Origin: Xanthobacteraceae bacterium
GTDB lineage: Bacteria > Pseudomonadota > Alphaproteobacteria > Rhizobiales > Xanthobacteraceae
Assembly: GCA_029266425.1 (NCBI GenBank)
Contig: JAQSWY010000006.1
Coordinates: 62,001-126,000, forward strand
Reading direction: 5' to 3'
Length of the DNA stretch: 64,000 nt
In this document: positions 17,685 to 24,863 of the stretch, piece after piece
Position numbering within the stretch: position 1 is the stretch's first letter
Layout of the letters: each line of letters starts with the position of its first letter
Program-made: the position numbers and the translations under genes
The notes under the pieces: model-generated
The model's database searches: none
What the model was told of the DNA's origin: nothing
What the model saw: the letters and a program-made list of their open reading frames with translations, nothing else

Positions 17685-18104
17685 ATGGCGGATGGCGAGA
17701 CGCAGGTCAGGATCGGCGAGCGGGTGGTGACGCGGCCTTCGCTCGAGGAGACTATCCGCGACTTCACCGATGGCGCGCCGGTGCAGGCCGGGCGGGTCGT
17801 GCTCAGCGTCCCGCCGCTGGTCGAGAACGGCAATGCCGTGGGCGTCACCGTCACGGTCGAGAGCCCGATGACTTTGAGCGACCATGTGCGGCGCATCGCG
17901 CTGTTCAACGAGAAGAACCCGCAGCCCGATATCGCGGTGTTCCATCTCGGCCCCCGGGCCGGGCGCGCCCGGGTGGCGACGCGCATCCGGCTCGCCACCT
18001 CGCAGACCATGGTGGCGGTCGCGGAACTGAGCGACGGCAGCTTCTGGTCGGCAAGGGCGAACGTCATCGTTACGCTGGCCGCCTGCATCGAGGATCTGTC
18101 ATGA
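17685..18104 (+). CDS. soxY: SoxY-like sulfur carrier, atypical: no export signal, no GGCGG tail
   Basis: Homologue of the SoxY sulfur carrier (139 aa), recognised by VPPLVENGNAVGVTVTVESPM, DHVRRIALFNEKNP and VAELSDGSFWSA. Two features depart from the family. First, there is no Tat signal: the start codon follows the soxX stop by three bases, and the same frame is closed by that stop, so no upstream extension is possible. Second, the C-terminal swinging arm normally ends VTxGGCGG; here it reads VTLAACIEDLS, keeping a single cysteine (C134) but with five residues after it. Whether it is exported, or carries sulfur at all, is open. It overlaps soxZ by four bases. Confidence 0.88.
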   Translation: MADGETQVRIGERVVTRPSLEETIRDFTDGAPVQAGRVVLSVPPLVENGNAVGVTVTVESPMTLSDHVRRIALFNEKNPQPDIAVFHLGPRAGRARVATRIRLATSQTMVAVAELSDGSFWSARANVIVTLAACIEDLS

Positions 18105-18421
18105 CCCGCGCGCTGATCAATGTGCCGAAGACGGCGAGGCGCGGCGAGATCGTCGAGGTCCGCGCCATGATCGCCCACCCGATGGAGACCGGCTATCGCA
18201 TGGGGCCGAACGGCGTCGCCATCCCGCGCAACATCATCAAGCGCTTCGCCTGCACCTATGATGGCGAGGAGATCTTCTCCGCCGATTTTTCCCCGGCGAT
18301 GTCGGCCAATCCATACGTTGCCTTCAGCACGGTGGCGACCGCGAGCGGCCCGCTGCGCTTCAGCTGGACCGACGATCAGGGGAACACCGAGACGGCGAGC
18401 GCCGAGATCGTGGTCGGCTGA
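18101..18421 (+). CDS. soxZ: Sulfur carrier partner SoxZ
   Basis: Immunoglobulin-fold partner of SoxY (106 aa), typical in length. Landmarks are RALINVPKTARRGEIVEVRAMIAHPM, NIIKRFACTYDG and a C-terminal FSWTDDQGN. SoxZ normally has no signal peptide and travels across the membrane bound to Tat-tagged SoxY; because the SoxY here has no signal, the pair has no visible export route. Start ATGA-overlaps soxY, and the stop overlaps the soxA start (TGATG). Confidence 0.93.
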   Translation: MTRALINVPKTARRGEIVEVRAMIAHPMETGYRMGPNGVAIPRNIIKRFACTYDGEEIFSADFSPAMSANPYVAFSTVATASGPLRFSWTDDQGNTETASAEIVVG

Positions 18422-19197
18422 TGAACGGGCTGTGCGCCCTCGTCGCCGGCGGGGCAGTCTTCGCGGGCAGCGCCCTTGCCGCGGAAATTCCGCTCGCGGA
18501 GCGGCGCTCCGGCGCCGCCTTCATGGCTCCGGAGACGCAGGCCATGCAGGCGGACGACACCGCCAATCCGGGCATGCTCTGGGTGCTCCAGGGCGAGCAG
18601 ATCTGGAACGCGCCGGCCGGCACCTCCGGCAAGTCCTGTGCCTCCTGTCACAATGAGGCGGCGGCCAGCATGCGCGGCGTCGCGACGCGCTACCCGGCAC
18701 TCGACGCCGCGTCCGGAAAGCCGATCGATCTCGCTGGGCGCATCGCGCTCTGCCGGCGCGACAGGCAGGGCGCCCCCGAGCCGGCGCGCGAGAGCGACGA
18801 ACTGCTCGCGCTCTCGGCCTATGTCGGTCATCAATCGCGCGGCTTGCCCGTGGAGCCGCCGGACGATGCCCGCCTCGCCGCCTCCCGTGCCAATGGCAGG
18901 CGCCTGTTCGAGACCCCCATGGGCCAGCTCGATCTCGCCTGCGCCTCCTGTCACGACGACAATTGGGACAAGCGGCTCGGCGGCAGCGCGGTCACCCAGG
19001 CGCACCCGACCGCCTATCCGCTCTACCGCCTCGAGTGGCAGGCGCTCGGCTCGCTGCAGCGGCGCATGCGCAGTTGCATGGTCGGCGTGCGCACCGAGCC
19101 GTTCGCCTTCGGCTCGCAGGAATTCATCGATCTGGAGACGTTTCTGATGTCGAGGGCCGCCGGCCTGCCGGTCGAGACGCCGGGGGTGCGGCCATAG
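18421..19197 (+). CDS. soxA: Diheme sulfur-oxidation cytochrome SoxA
   Basis: Catalytic subunit of SoxXA (258 aa). A Sec signal (LCALVAGGAVFAGSALA) precedes two heme motifs CASCH at 73-77 and 174-178, so it is the diheme type. The active-site cysteine (C219) is present in LQRRMRSCMVGVRTEPF and would carry the persulfide and ligate heme 2. It looks fully functional. Last gene of the operon; no soxB or soxCD follows, only a palindromic repeat and a convergent kinase gene. Confidence 0.93.
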   Translation: MNGLCALVAGGAVFAGSALAAEIPLAERRSGAAFMAPETQAMQADDTANPGMLWVLQGEQIWNAPAGTSGKSCASCHNEAAASMRGVATRYPALDAASGKPIDLAGRIALCRRDRQGAPEPARESDELLALSAYVGHQSRGLPVEPPDDARLAASRANGRRLFETPMGQLDLACASCHDDNWDKRLGGSAVTQAHPTAYPLYRLEWQALGSLQRRMRSCMVGVRTEPFAFGSQEFIDLETFLMSRAAGLPVETPGVRP

Positions 19198-19219
19198 GTG
19201 TCGTTCCGCCTTGGAACCG

Positions 19220-19306
19220 CGTCCTCCCCGGCCTCGTGCCGGGGATCTCGATTCAGGACAGCGCATCGGGAATCGAGATGGCCGGCACAAGGCCTGCCAT
19301 GACGGC
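19220..19306. repeat. Palindromic intergenic repeat, ATCTCG-type
   Basis: Left half CCTCCCCGGCCTCGTGCCGGGGATCTCGATT and right half AATCGAGATGGCCGGCACAAGGCCTGCCATGACGG are inverted repeats around the spacer CAGGACAGCGCATCGGG. Same family as 7886, 24330 and 45133. It sits between convergent soxA and a kinase gene and could end transcription of both. Confidence 0.82.
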
Positions 19307-19324
19307 TGATCGCGAGTTTGGAAC

Positions 19325-20824
19325 TCAAGCCGGCGAGCGCTTGCCGAGCGGGAGGCCGACGGTGCGCGCCGGCTTGGGCGCGCTCTTGCCCTCGCTCGGC
19401 AGTTCGGCGTAGGGCAGGCTGATGGTGGCGATGAGGCCGCTGCCGGTATTGGTCAGGGTGACGTCGCCGCCATGGTGGCGCACGATGTTGCGGGCGATGG
19501 AGAGCCCGAGCCCGATGCCGCCGGTCTCGCGGTTGCGCGAATTCTCCAGCCGGAAGAACGGCGCAAAGACACGCTCGATCGCTTCGGCATCGATGCCCGG
19601 CCCGTCATCCTCGACCACGATCTCGATCGCCGAGGGACCCGAGCGCAGCGAGACCCGCGCCCGCTCGCCATAGCGTACCGCATTCTCGACGAGGTTGCGC
19701 ACTGCGCGCTTCAGGGCGTCGGCGCGGCAGCGATAGCCGATCTTCGGCGCGTCCAGGCAGGTTACGTCGTGGCCGATCTCGACGAGGTCGTCGCACAGGC
19801 TTTCCACCAGCGCGGTGAGATTGACGTTGCGCGTCACCTCCTCGGTCGCCTGCTCGCGCGAGAAGGCGAGCGTCGCCTCGGTCATGGCGCGCAATTCGTC
19901 GAGCGTCGAGAGCATCTTCTCGCGCGTCTCGTCGTCGGTGACGAACTCGGTCCGCAGCCTGAGCGAGGTGATCGGCGTGCGCAGATCATGGCCGATCGCC
20001 GCCAGCATGCGGGTGCGATCCTCGACGAAGCGCTGCAGCCGCGCCTGCATCAGGTTGAAGGCCACGGCGGTCTGGCGGATATCGTCCGGCCCGCTTTCGG
20101 GAAGCGGCGTCACGCTCTCGCCACGGCCGAGCGCCTCGGCGGCCACCGCCAGCCGGCGCATCGGCCGCGTCATGCCGCGGGCGATGAAGGCGGCGCATAT
20201 GGAGAGGATCACCGCCGTCACCGCCAGCGAGATGATCGACTGCGTCGTCCACATGCCGTTCACCATCTTCTTGGCGAAGGCGGTGCTCAGCCACGAGCCG
20301 TCCTTGAGCTGGACCGCGAGGCCCATGCCGTTATCCTCGCCGAGATAGAGGAATTTGGCCGGCCGCGACAGCGGCCAGGCATATGGGGGCATCTCGGTCC
20401 ACGACGATTGCGGGCGCTCGGTGGCCGGCGAGGCGAGCGGCGGTGCTGGCGTCGGAGCAGCAGCACCGGCGGTTGCCGGCATGCCGGCGAGGTTCGCAAC
20501 GGTGGGCAGCGGCTCGGCGAGCCGGCCGAGGGCGTCCATGCGCCAGGCCGAGACGTCGGAAGGGAAGTCCCGCGTCACCCAGAAGCGGGTGTAGCCGGTG
20601 GCGCTGGCCCGCAATATGTCGTTCTGCAGCGCCGGCGGCGTGGTCTCGAGCAACTGGGCCACCGAGGCGCTGCGGCTGAGGAATTCGGTCTTCGCCGCCT
20701 TGACCAGCGCCTGGCCGCGCTCATCCAGGAACAAGAGGAAGCTGATGCCCTGCGACAGCGCAAGGGCGAGCAGCATGATCGCGACGAAGCGCGCGGTGAG
20801 GCTGCGGTTCCACAGGCCGATCAT
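19325..20824 (-). CDS. Two-component sensor histidine kinase
   Basis: Inner-membrane sensor kinase (499 aa). Helix 1 is at about 12-33, a periplasmic sensor of about 160 residues contains an alanine-proline-rich stretch (residues 117-135), helix 2 is at about 196-217, then HAMP, HisKA with H279 in AAIGHDLRTPITS, N box NLVENAVRYGE, and G boxes EDDGPGID and GGIGLGLSIARNI. It resembles EnvZ/RstB-type kinases. The ATG at 20824 overlaps the stop of its response-regulator gene (ATGA). Convergent with the Sox operon, so a role there is only a possibility. Confidence 0.92.
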   Translation of the reverse strand: MIGLWNRSLTARFVAIMLLALALSQGISFLLFLDERGQALVKAAKTEFLSRSASVAQLLETTPPALQNDILRASATGYTRFWVTRDFPSDVSAWRMDALGRLAEPLPTVANLAGMPATAGAAAPTPAPPLASPATERPQSSWTEMPPYAWPLSRPAKFLYLGEDNGMGLAVQLKDGSWLSTAFAKKMVNGMWTTQSIISLAVTAVILSICAAFIARGMTRPMRRLAVAAEALGRGESVTPLPESGPDDIRQTAVAFNLMQARLQRFVEDRTRMLAAIGHDLRTPITSLRLRTEFVTDDETREKMLSTLDELRAMTEATLAFSREQATEEVTRNVNLTALVESLCDDLVEIGHDVTCLDAPKIGYRCRADALKRAVRNLVENAVRYGERARVSLRSGPSAIEIVVEDDGPGIDAEAIERVFAPFFRLENSRNRETGGIGLGLSIARNIVRHHGGDVTLTNTGSGLIATISLPYAELPSEGKSAPKPARTVGLPLGKRSPA

Positions 20825-21540
20825 TGCGGTGCGACCTCGGCCGAGAAGCTGTAGCCGCCGCCCCAATGGGTCTTGATGAGGGTCGGCGACTTCGGGTCGG
20901 CCTCGATCTTCTTGCGCAGCCGGCTGACCTGGTTGTCGATGGCGCGGTCGAACGGCTCGGCATTGCGCCCGACCGTGAGGTCGAGCAGCTGGTCGCGACT
21001 CAGCACCAGCCCGACATGGTCGAGGAACACGCTGAGCAGGCGGAACTCCGCGGTACTGAGCGGCACGACGAGCCCGTCCTCGCCGATCAGCTCGCGGCGC
21101 CCGACATTCAGCGACCAGCGATCGAATTGAACTTCCTTCGCCTTGAGCTGCCCGCGCTGCGGCGGCAGGCTCTGCACCCGGCGCAGCACCGCCTTGATGC
21201 GCGCCAGCAATTCGCGCGGATTGAACGGCTTGGAGAGATAGTCGTCGGCACCGAGCTCCAAGCCGACGATGCGGTCGGTCTCTTCCGCCATGGCGGTGAG
21301 CATGATGACCGGCAGATTGGTCGATTCCCGCAAATAACGGCACAGCGAAAGGCCGTCCTCGCCCGGCATCATCACGTCGAGCACGACAAGATCGATAGCA
21401 TTGCGCTCGAGCAGGCGGCGGCACGCCGCCGCGTTCTCTGCAAGGCTGGTGCGGTAGCCATGGCGATGAAGGTATTTACCGACCAGATCGCGGATGTCGC
21501 GATGGTCATCGACAATGGCGATGTGCGGCGCTGCGTCCAT
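20821..21540 (-). CDS. OmpR-family response regulator
   Basis: DNA-binding response regulator (239 aa): receiver with D11/D12 and phospho-acceptor D55 (LVVLDVMMPG), DDYLSKPF lysine motif, and an OmpR/PhoB winged helix from about 135 to the end (LSTAEFRLLSVFLDH, then RKKIEADPKSPTLIKTHWGGGY). Partner of the kinase it overlaps. Its own promoter should be in 21541-21830, where ATTCGAAGGCG at about 21698 faces GCGCCTCGAAT at about 21719, a possible autoregulatory site. Confidence 0.93.
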   Translation of the reverse strand: MDAAPHIAIVDDHRDIRDLVGKYLHRHGYRTSLAENAAACRRLLERNAIDLVVLDVMMPGEDGLSLCRYLRESTNLPVIMLTAMAEETDRIVGLELGADDYLSKPFNPRELLARIKAVLRRVQSLPPQRGQLKAKEVQFDRWSLNVGRRELIGEDGLVVPLSTAEFRLLSVFLDHVGLVLSRDQLLDLTVGRNAEPFDRAIDNQVSRLRKKIEADPKSPTLIKTHWGGGYSFSAEVAPQ

Positions 21541-21830
21541 AAGATGTCTCCGTCGATCTTACATAACGCCATCGCTCCCGACACGCCGCGAAAAAAATGT
21601 ATCAAACCTTGCGGCATTCCCGAGGCGCGACAGTACACGACATTCCCGCCCGTCTGCTGCGAAAGAACTGCGACATCCGTCTCCTAACGTTCAAGCATTC
21701 GAAGGCGGCCACTCCGAGGCGCCTCGAATCTTCGAAGATGACGCAGGTAATGATCGGATCCGGTCGTCGCGTCATCAGGCAAATATGCATCGCGGCGCAC
21801 GTCGGATGCTGGAACTTTGGGAAGTGACTG

Positions 21831-22082
21831 ATGACCAAGATCATATCCACCCTGAGCCTCGCGACCCTGCTTGGCGGTATCGCTCTGTCGCCGGCCTATG
21901 CACAGACCGACGCTTATAAGCGGGACGCCTATCGCGGGACCCCGCGCGGCCAGAGCGCGCTCACCGTACCGGCGCCGAGGGGGCCGGTCATCGAGGGCCG
22001 CAATGTCTATATGGCGCCGCCCGCCGACGCCGTCGAGCCTTACATCCGCCGTTCCGAAGAGAGCGACCGCCGCAGCAAGTGA
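21831..22082 (+). CDS. Small secreted protein, paralogue 1 (83 aa)
   Basis: Unrecognised small periplasmic protein. A Sec signal (KIISTLSLATLLGGIALSPAYA) leaves a mature chain of about 58 residues that is polar and predicted disordered. Its end, VIEGRNVYMAPPADAVEPYIRRSEESDRRSK, shares the pattern EGRN...VEPYI.R..ES..RS with the next gene, which is also 83 aa. The two are evidently tandem duplicates. A ribosome-binding site is weak (GGGAAGTG). Confidence 0.72.
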   Translation: MTKIISTLSLATLLGGIALSPAYAQTDAYKRDAYRGTPRGQSALTVPAPRGPVIEGRNVYMAPPADAVEPYIRRSEESDRRSK

Positions 22083-22192
22083 GCGCGGCGCCGGCAGACG
22101 ACGCAATCACCCGTGTTGCCATTGCGGGCAACGAACTCCCCACAACCAGGCGCCCTCCACGCGAGGAGCGCCCCAATCAGGGAATACACCCC

Positions 22193-22444
22193 ATGAAGAG
22201 CACCATACTCGCGCTCGCGTCAGTGGGAGCCGTCCTGCTCGGCTCCGCCGTCACCGCAGACGCCGCCGGCCGTGACGACACCTGGAGCGAGGGCTGGAGG
22301 CAGAGCGTCACCAATGGTCAGCCTCAACCTTCGCAGGCCCCGGTGACCGAGGGACGCAATGCGGCATCCAACCCCCAGGTCCAGGTGCAGGGCGTCGAGC
22401 CCTACATTGCCCGCCAGATCGAGAGCAACAGCCGCAGCCGCTGA
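22193..22444 (+). CDS. Small secreted protein, paralogue 2 (83 aa)
   Basis: Second member of the tandem pair, same length. Sec signal (STILALASVGAVLLGSAVTADA), then a polar mature chain with VTEGRN at residues 51-56 and VEPYIARQIESNSRSR at the end. No cysteine, no catalytic motif. I chose ATG 22193 because the signal peptide begins there; an in-frame start at 22079 would prepend a non-signal leader. Function unknown. Confidence 0.72.
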   Translation: MKSTILALASVGAVLLGSAVTADAAGRDDTWSEGWRQSVTNGQPQPSQAPVTEGRNAASNPQVQVQGVEPYIARQIESNSRSR

Positions 22445-22654
22445 GGCTATGGGTAATGTGGTAGCCGCGGTGGCATGGTAGGCCCCGCGGCTACCGTCCG
22501 GCGCGGTGGAGGGCGCGGGCTCGGGTCCGCGCCCTTTTGCGTGTGCAGCCCCTCCCTGCGCGCGCGTCGCTGGCCAGACGTTATGCGGGCTGGCCAGACG
22601 CCCCGGGACAGCCGATCCTGCGCGAGACGCGATGTGCTCGATCAGGATGTGACG

Positions 22655-23050
22655 ATGAGCGAACGATCCGCAGAACTGCCTCCTGACGAGCCCCCGGTCA
22701 TCCGCACCATTGCGATGCCCGCCGACACCAATCCGGCCGGCGACATCTTCGGCGGCTGGCTGATGGTGCATATGGACCTAGCGGCCGGCAGCGTCGCCAC
22801 GCGCACGGCGCGCGGGCGTGCCGCGACCATCGCGGTGGAGGCCATGACCTTCCACAGCCCGGTGCTGGTCGGCGACGAGGTGAGCTTCTACGGTTCCGTC
22901 ATCAGCATCGGCCGCACCTCGATCCGCATCCGTATCCAGGCGTGGCGGCGCAAGCGCGAGGACGACGCCGTGGTGAAGGTGACGGAGGCGATCTTCACCT
23001 TCGTCGCCATCGATGAGAACCGCCGTCCGCGCCCCGTCAATCCTGGATAG
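22655..23050 (+). CDS. Acyl-CoA thioesterase, YciA-like hotdog fold
   Basis: Cytoplasmic hotdog-fold thioesterase (131 aa) expected to hydrolyse acyl-CoA. The family core is clear: IRTIAMPADTNPAGDIFGGWLMVHMDLAA (N-terminal catalytic region with the conserved NPAGDIFGGW) and VEAMTFHSPVLVGDEVSFYG. Length is normal for YciA. I place the start at ATG 22655; a longer upstream frame is arginine-rich and non-conserved. The following gene begins within or just after its end. Confidence 0.9.
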   Translation: MSERSAELPPDEPPVIRTIAMPADTNPAGDIFGGWLMVHMDLAAGSVATRTARGRAATIAVEAMTFHSPVLVGDEVSFYGSVISIGRTSIRIRIQAWRRKREDDAVVKVTEAIFTFVAIDENRRPRPVNPG

Positions 23051-23060
23051 GCGCCCAGCC

Positions 23061-24305
23061 GTGGCACACCGCTCTTTATCCGGCCGGCATCTCCTCGTCT
23101 GCGGACGCTGGGATCCCTGGCTCAGCGTCGTCAGCCTGGATGATGCGCTCGATCCCATGAATTCGGGCACCGACCGCGCCGTGATCAATCGTCTCCGGGT
23201 CACGCCGGACGCGACAGACGACGACGGCACGGCGGCGCCGGCGTGTGGCCTGCCGGTCAGCGTTGTCGTCGCGCCCGATTTGAGGCGCCTCTTCGTCGTC
23301 AATCACGCCGGCAGCGCCAGTGCAGCCGATACCGCGCGCATGACGCATGGCCATTCCGGCTCGGTCGCAATGCTGGACATCGACGCCGCGCTGGATCGCC
23401 GGAACACCGGCACGCTCGACGCCGTGCGGAGCATCGTCGCCACCGCTACCCACGGCCCTGTCGGCGGTGCGCTGACACCGGACGGCGGGTATCTGCTGGT
23501 CGCCGCCGGGGAGGGCAACGGCACCGAGGATGGCGGCCGCGCGATCACCGTCATCCGGACCGCCGCCGGGACGGTCCTGCACAACTATCCTCTCGCCGCG
23601 CAGGGGGCGCCGAGCGTGCATCCTTCGCCGCACGCGGATTTCGGGCGTTATCCGAACCCGGCCGGCATTGCCGTGACTGCGGCGCATGGCGGCCTGGTGT
23701 TCACCGGCAATGGCGGGACCGACGATGTCTCGGTGCTGTCTCTGTCGGCGGTGCTCGGCGGGCAGCCGGGCGGCGAGATTGCCCGCATTCCGGTTCGCCA
23801 CGGGCCCTTCGGCATCGCGATCAGTCCCGACGATCGGCTGCTCGCGGTGGCGAACCGTGAGAGCGCGCGCACCGGCGCCGAAGGCAATACCGTCTCCCTG
23901 ATCGACATCGCCGGAATCGCGTCCCGATCCGCGCGCGATCCGGCGCGAGCGCATGCAGCCGAGGTGCGGATAGGCACGGATCGCATGGAAGTGCCGACAC
24001 GGCCGATGAGCTGCGCCTTTGCGGCGGACGGCGCCCTGTTCGCGGTGTCGTACCGGACCGGCACAGTCTCCCGGATCAATACGGTCGAGGCACGCGAGGT
24101 CCGGCGGGTCGCGTTGGCGACCCCGGACGGCTCGCCCGCCTGCCCGCGCGGCGTCTGCGCCGTGGGCAACCATGTGGCCGTGTCCGGTGGCGCGAAATCC
24201 GACTCGGGCAGCAGCTGGCTGTGGATCCTCGACGCCGCTTCGCTTGAGACGGTCGGGCTGGTCGGCGGGGTCGGCAACGAAGCCTATCTCGTCGCGGCGC
24301 TCTGA
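23061..24305 (+). CDS. Beta-propeller (lactonase/YVTN-like) protein
   Basis: Predicted seven-bladed beta-propeller (about 414 aa) with repeated strands such as LLVCGRWDPWLSVVSL, RRLFVVNHAGS, GGYLLVAAGEGNG, GGLVFTGNGGTDDVSVLSL and DRLLAVANRES, each an outer-blade beta pattern as in lactonase or 40-residue YVTN proteins. No signal peptide. The GTG at 23061 follows GGATAGG eleven bases after the thioesterase stop; an ATG at 23013 inside that gene is an alternative. The enzymatic role, if any, is unknown. Conserved Gly-Ser-Val blades and a HSGSVAMLDID segment suggest surrogate quinohemoprotein-like propellers too. Confidence 0.72.
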   Translation: MAHRSLSGRHLLVCGRWDPWLSVVSLDDALDPMNSGTDRAVINRLRVTPDATDDDGTAAPACGLPVSVVVAPDLRRLFVVNHAGSASAADTARMTHGHSGSVAMLDIDAALDRRNTGTLDAVRSIVATATHGPVGGALTPDGGYLLVAAGEGNGTEDGGRAITVIRTAAGTVLHNYPLAAQGAPSVHPSPHADFGRYPNPAGIAVTAAHGGLVFTGNGGTDDVSVLSLSAVLGGQPGGEIARIPVRHGPFGIAISPDDRLLAVANRESARTGAEGNTVSLIDIAGIASRSARDPARAHAAEVRIGTDRMEVPTRPMSCAFAADGALFAVSYRTGTVSRINTVEAREVRRVALATPDGSPACPRGVCAVGNHVAVSGGAKSDSGSSWLWILDAASLETVGLVGGVGNEAYLVAAL

Positions 24306-24329
24306 GACTGACCTAACTGCGAGAACGCC

Positions 24330-24693
24330 CGTCATCCCCGGCCTCGTGCCGGGAATCTCGATTCCGGACAGCGCATCAGAGGCCGAGATGGCCGGCACAA
24401 GGCCACTGCTGTCCGGTGCGGCGAAAGTGGTTGTGACACGCCCGCAAGACTCGCGGTGGCAGTAGTCGGGGATTGTTTGCACACGGTTTTTCACCGTGGA
24501 CTGATCGAATTCAACTGCCGCAGTAAAGTTGCGATCGACCTATGGCTGGGAAAATAAGGGCGCCGGCAGGAATTACTGAACGCCCACGCAGTCGCCCCAC
24601 CCGTTCGCCTCCTTGAAAGACTCTGTTTTGGTTAATTTTTTACGTCGCAAAACCGAACCGGACAGCAGTGGCACAAGGCCGGCCATGACGGGT
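24330..24693. repeat. Palindromic intergenic repeat interrupted by an insertion
   Basis: A standard copy of the ATCTCG-type repeat begins CCGTCATCCCCGGCCTCGTG at 24330 and ends GGCCGGCCATGACGGG at about 24693. Its right arm is split after 24404 and resumes at 24670; removing 24405-24669 and one copy of GGCACAAGGCC restores a repeat matching that at 19220. This shows the intervening DNA inserted into a pre-existing repeat. Confidence 0.85.
24405..24669. mobile_element. 265-bp MITE-like element with terminal inverted repeats and 11-bp target duplication
   Basis: The element begins ACTGCTGTCCGGTGCGG and ends with the inverse, CCGAACCGGACAGCAGT, giving 17-bp terminal inverted repeats with one mismatch. 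GGCACAAGGCC occurs directly on both sides (24394-24404 and 24670-24680), an 11-bp target-site duplication. There is no transposase reading frame inside, so it would be a non-autonomous MITE or a deletion relic mobilised in trans. Long duplications of this size occur in IS4-type families, which is a suggestion only. The interior is AT-richer than the flanks. Confidence 0.82.
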
Positions 24694-24800
24694 GGAAATG
24701 ACCCCACCTTTGCCCGGTCGGCATCCCGCAACAACGCGTCTTACCCAGAGGAAGCCACGCCTGTAAAATCTCTATTGCATTCCGTGCGTACCCTGCCAAA

Positions 24801-24817
24801 CTGAATTCATAATTCAG
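24801..24817. promoter_or_regulatory. Palindrome upstream of tctC, candidate operator
   Basis: CTGAATT-CAT-AATTCAG is a perfect 7-bp inverted repeat with a 3-bp centre, 47 bases before the tctC start in an otherwise GC-rich context. The size and symmetry suit a GntR- or IclR-type regulator of the transporter operon. No footprint or regulator is known; the LysR gene downstream is a less likely binder. Confidence 0.4.
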
Positions 24818-24863
24818 ATAAGGCGCAAAAGCGTCGCTGAACAGGTTCTGGGAGGAACCGCAA

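Noticed and set aside
24613-24804. Short plus-strand frame spanning the MITE edge and repeat
   Set aside because: Crosses element boundary and repeat, so cannot be an old gene; no initiation signal.
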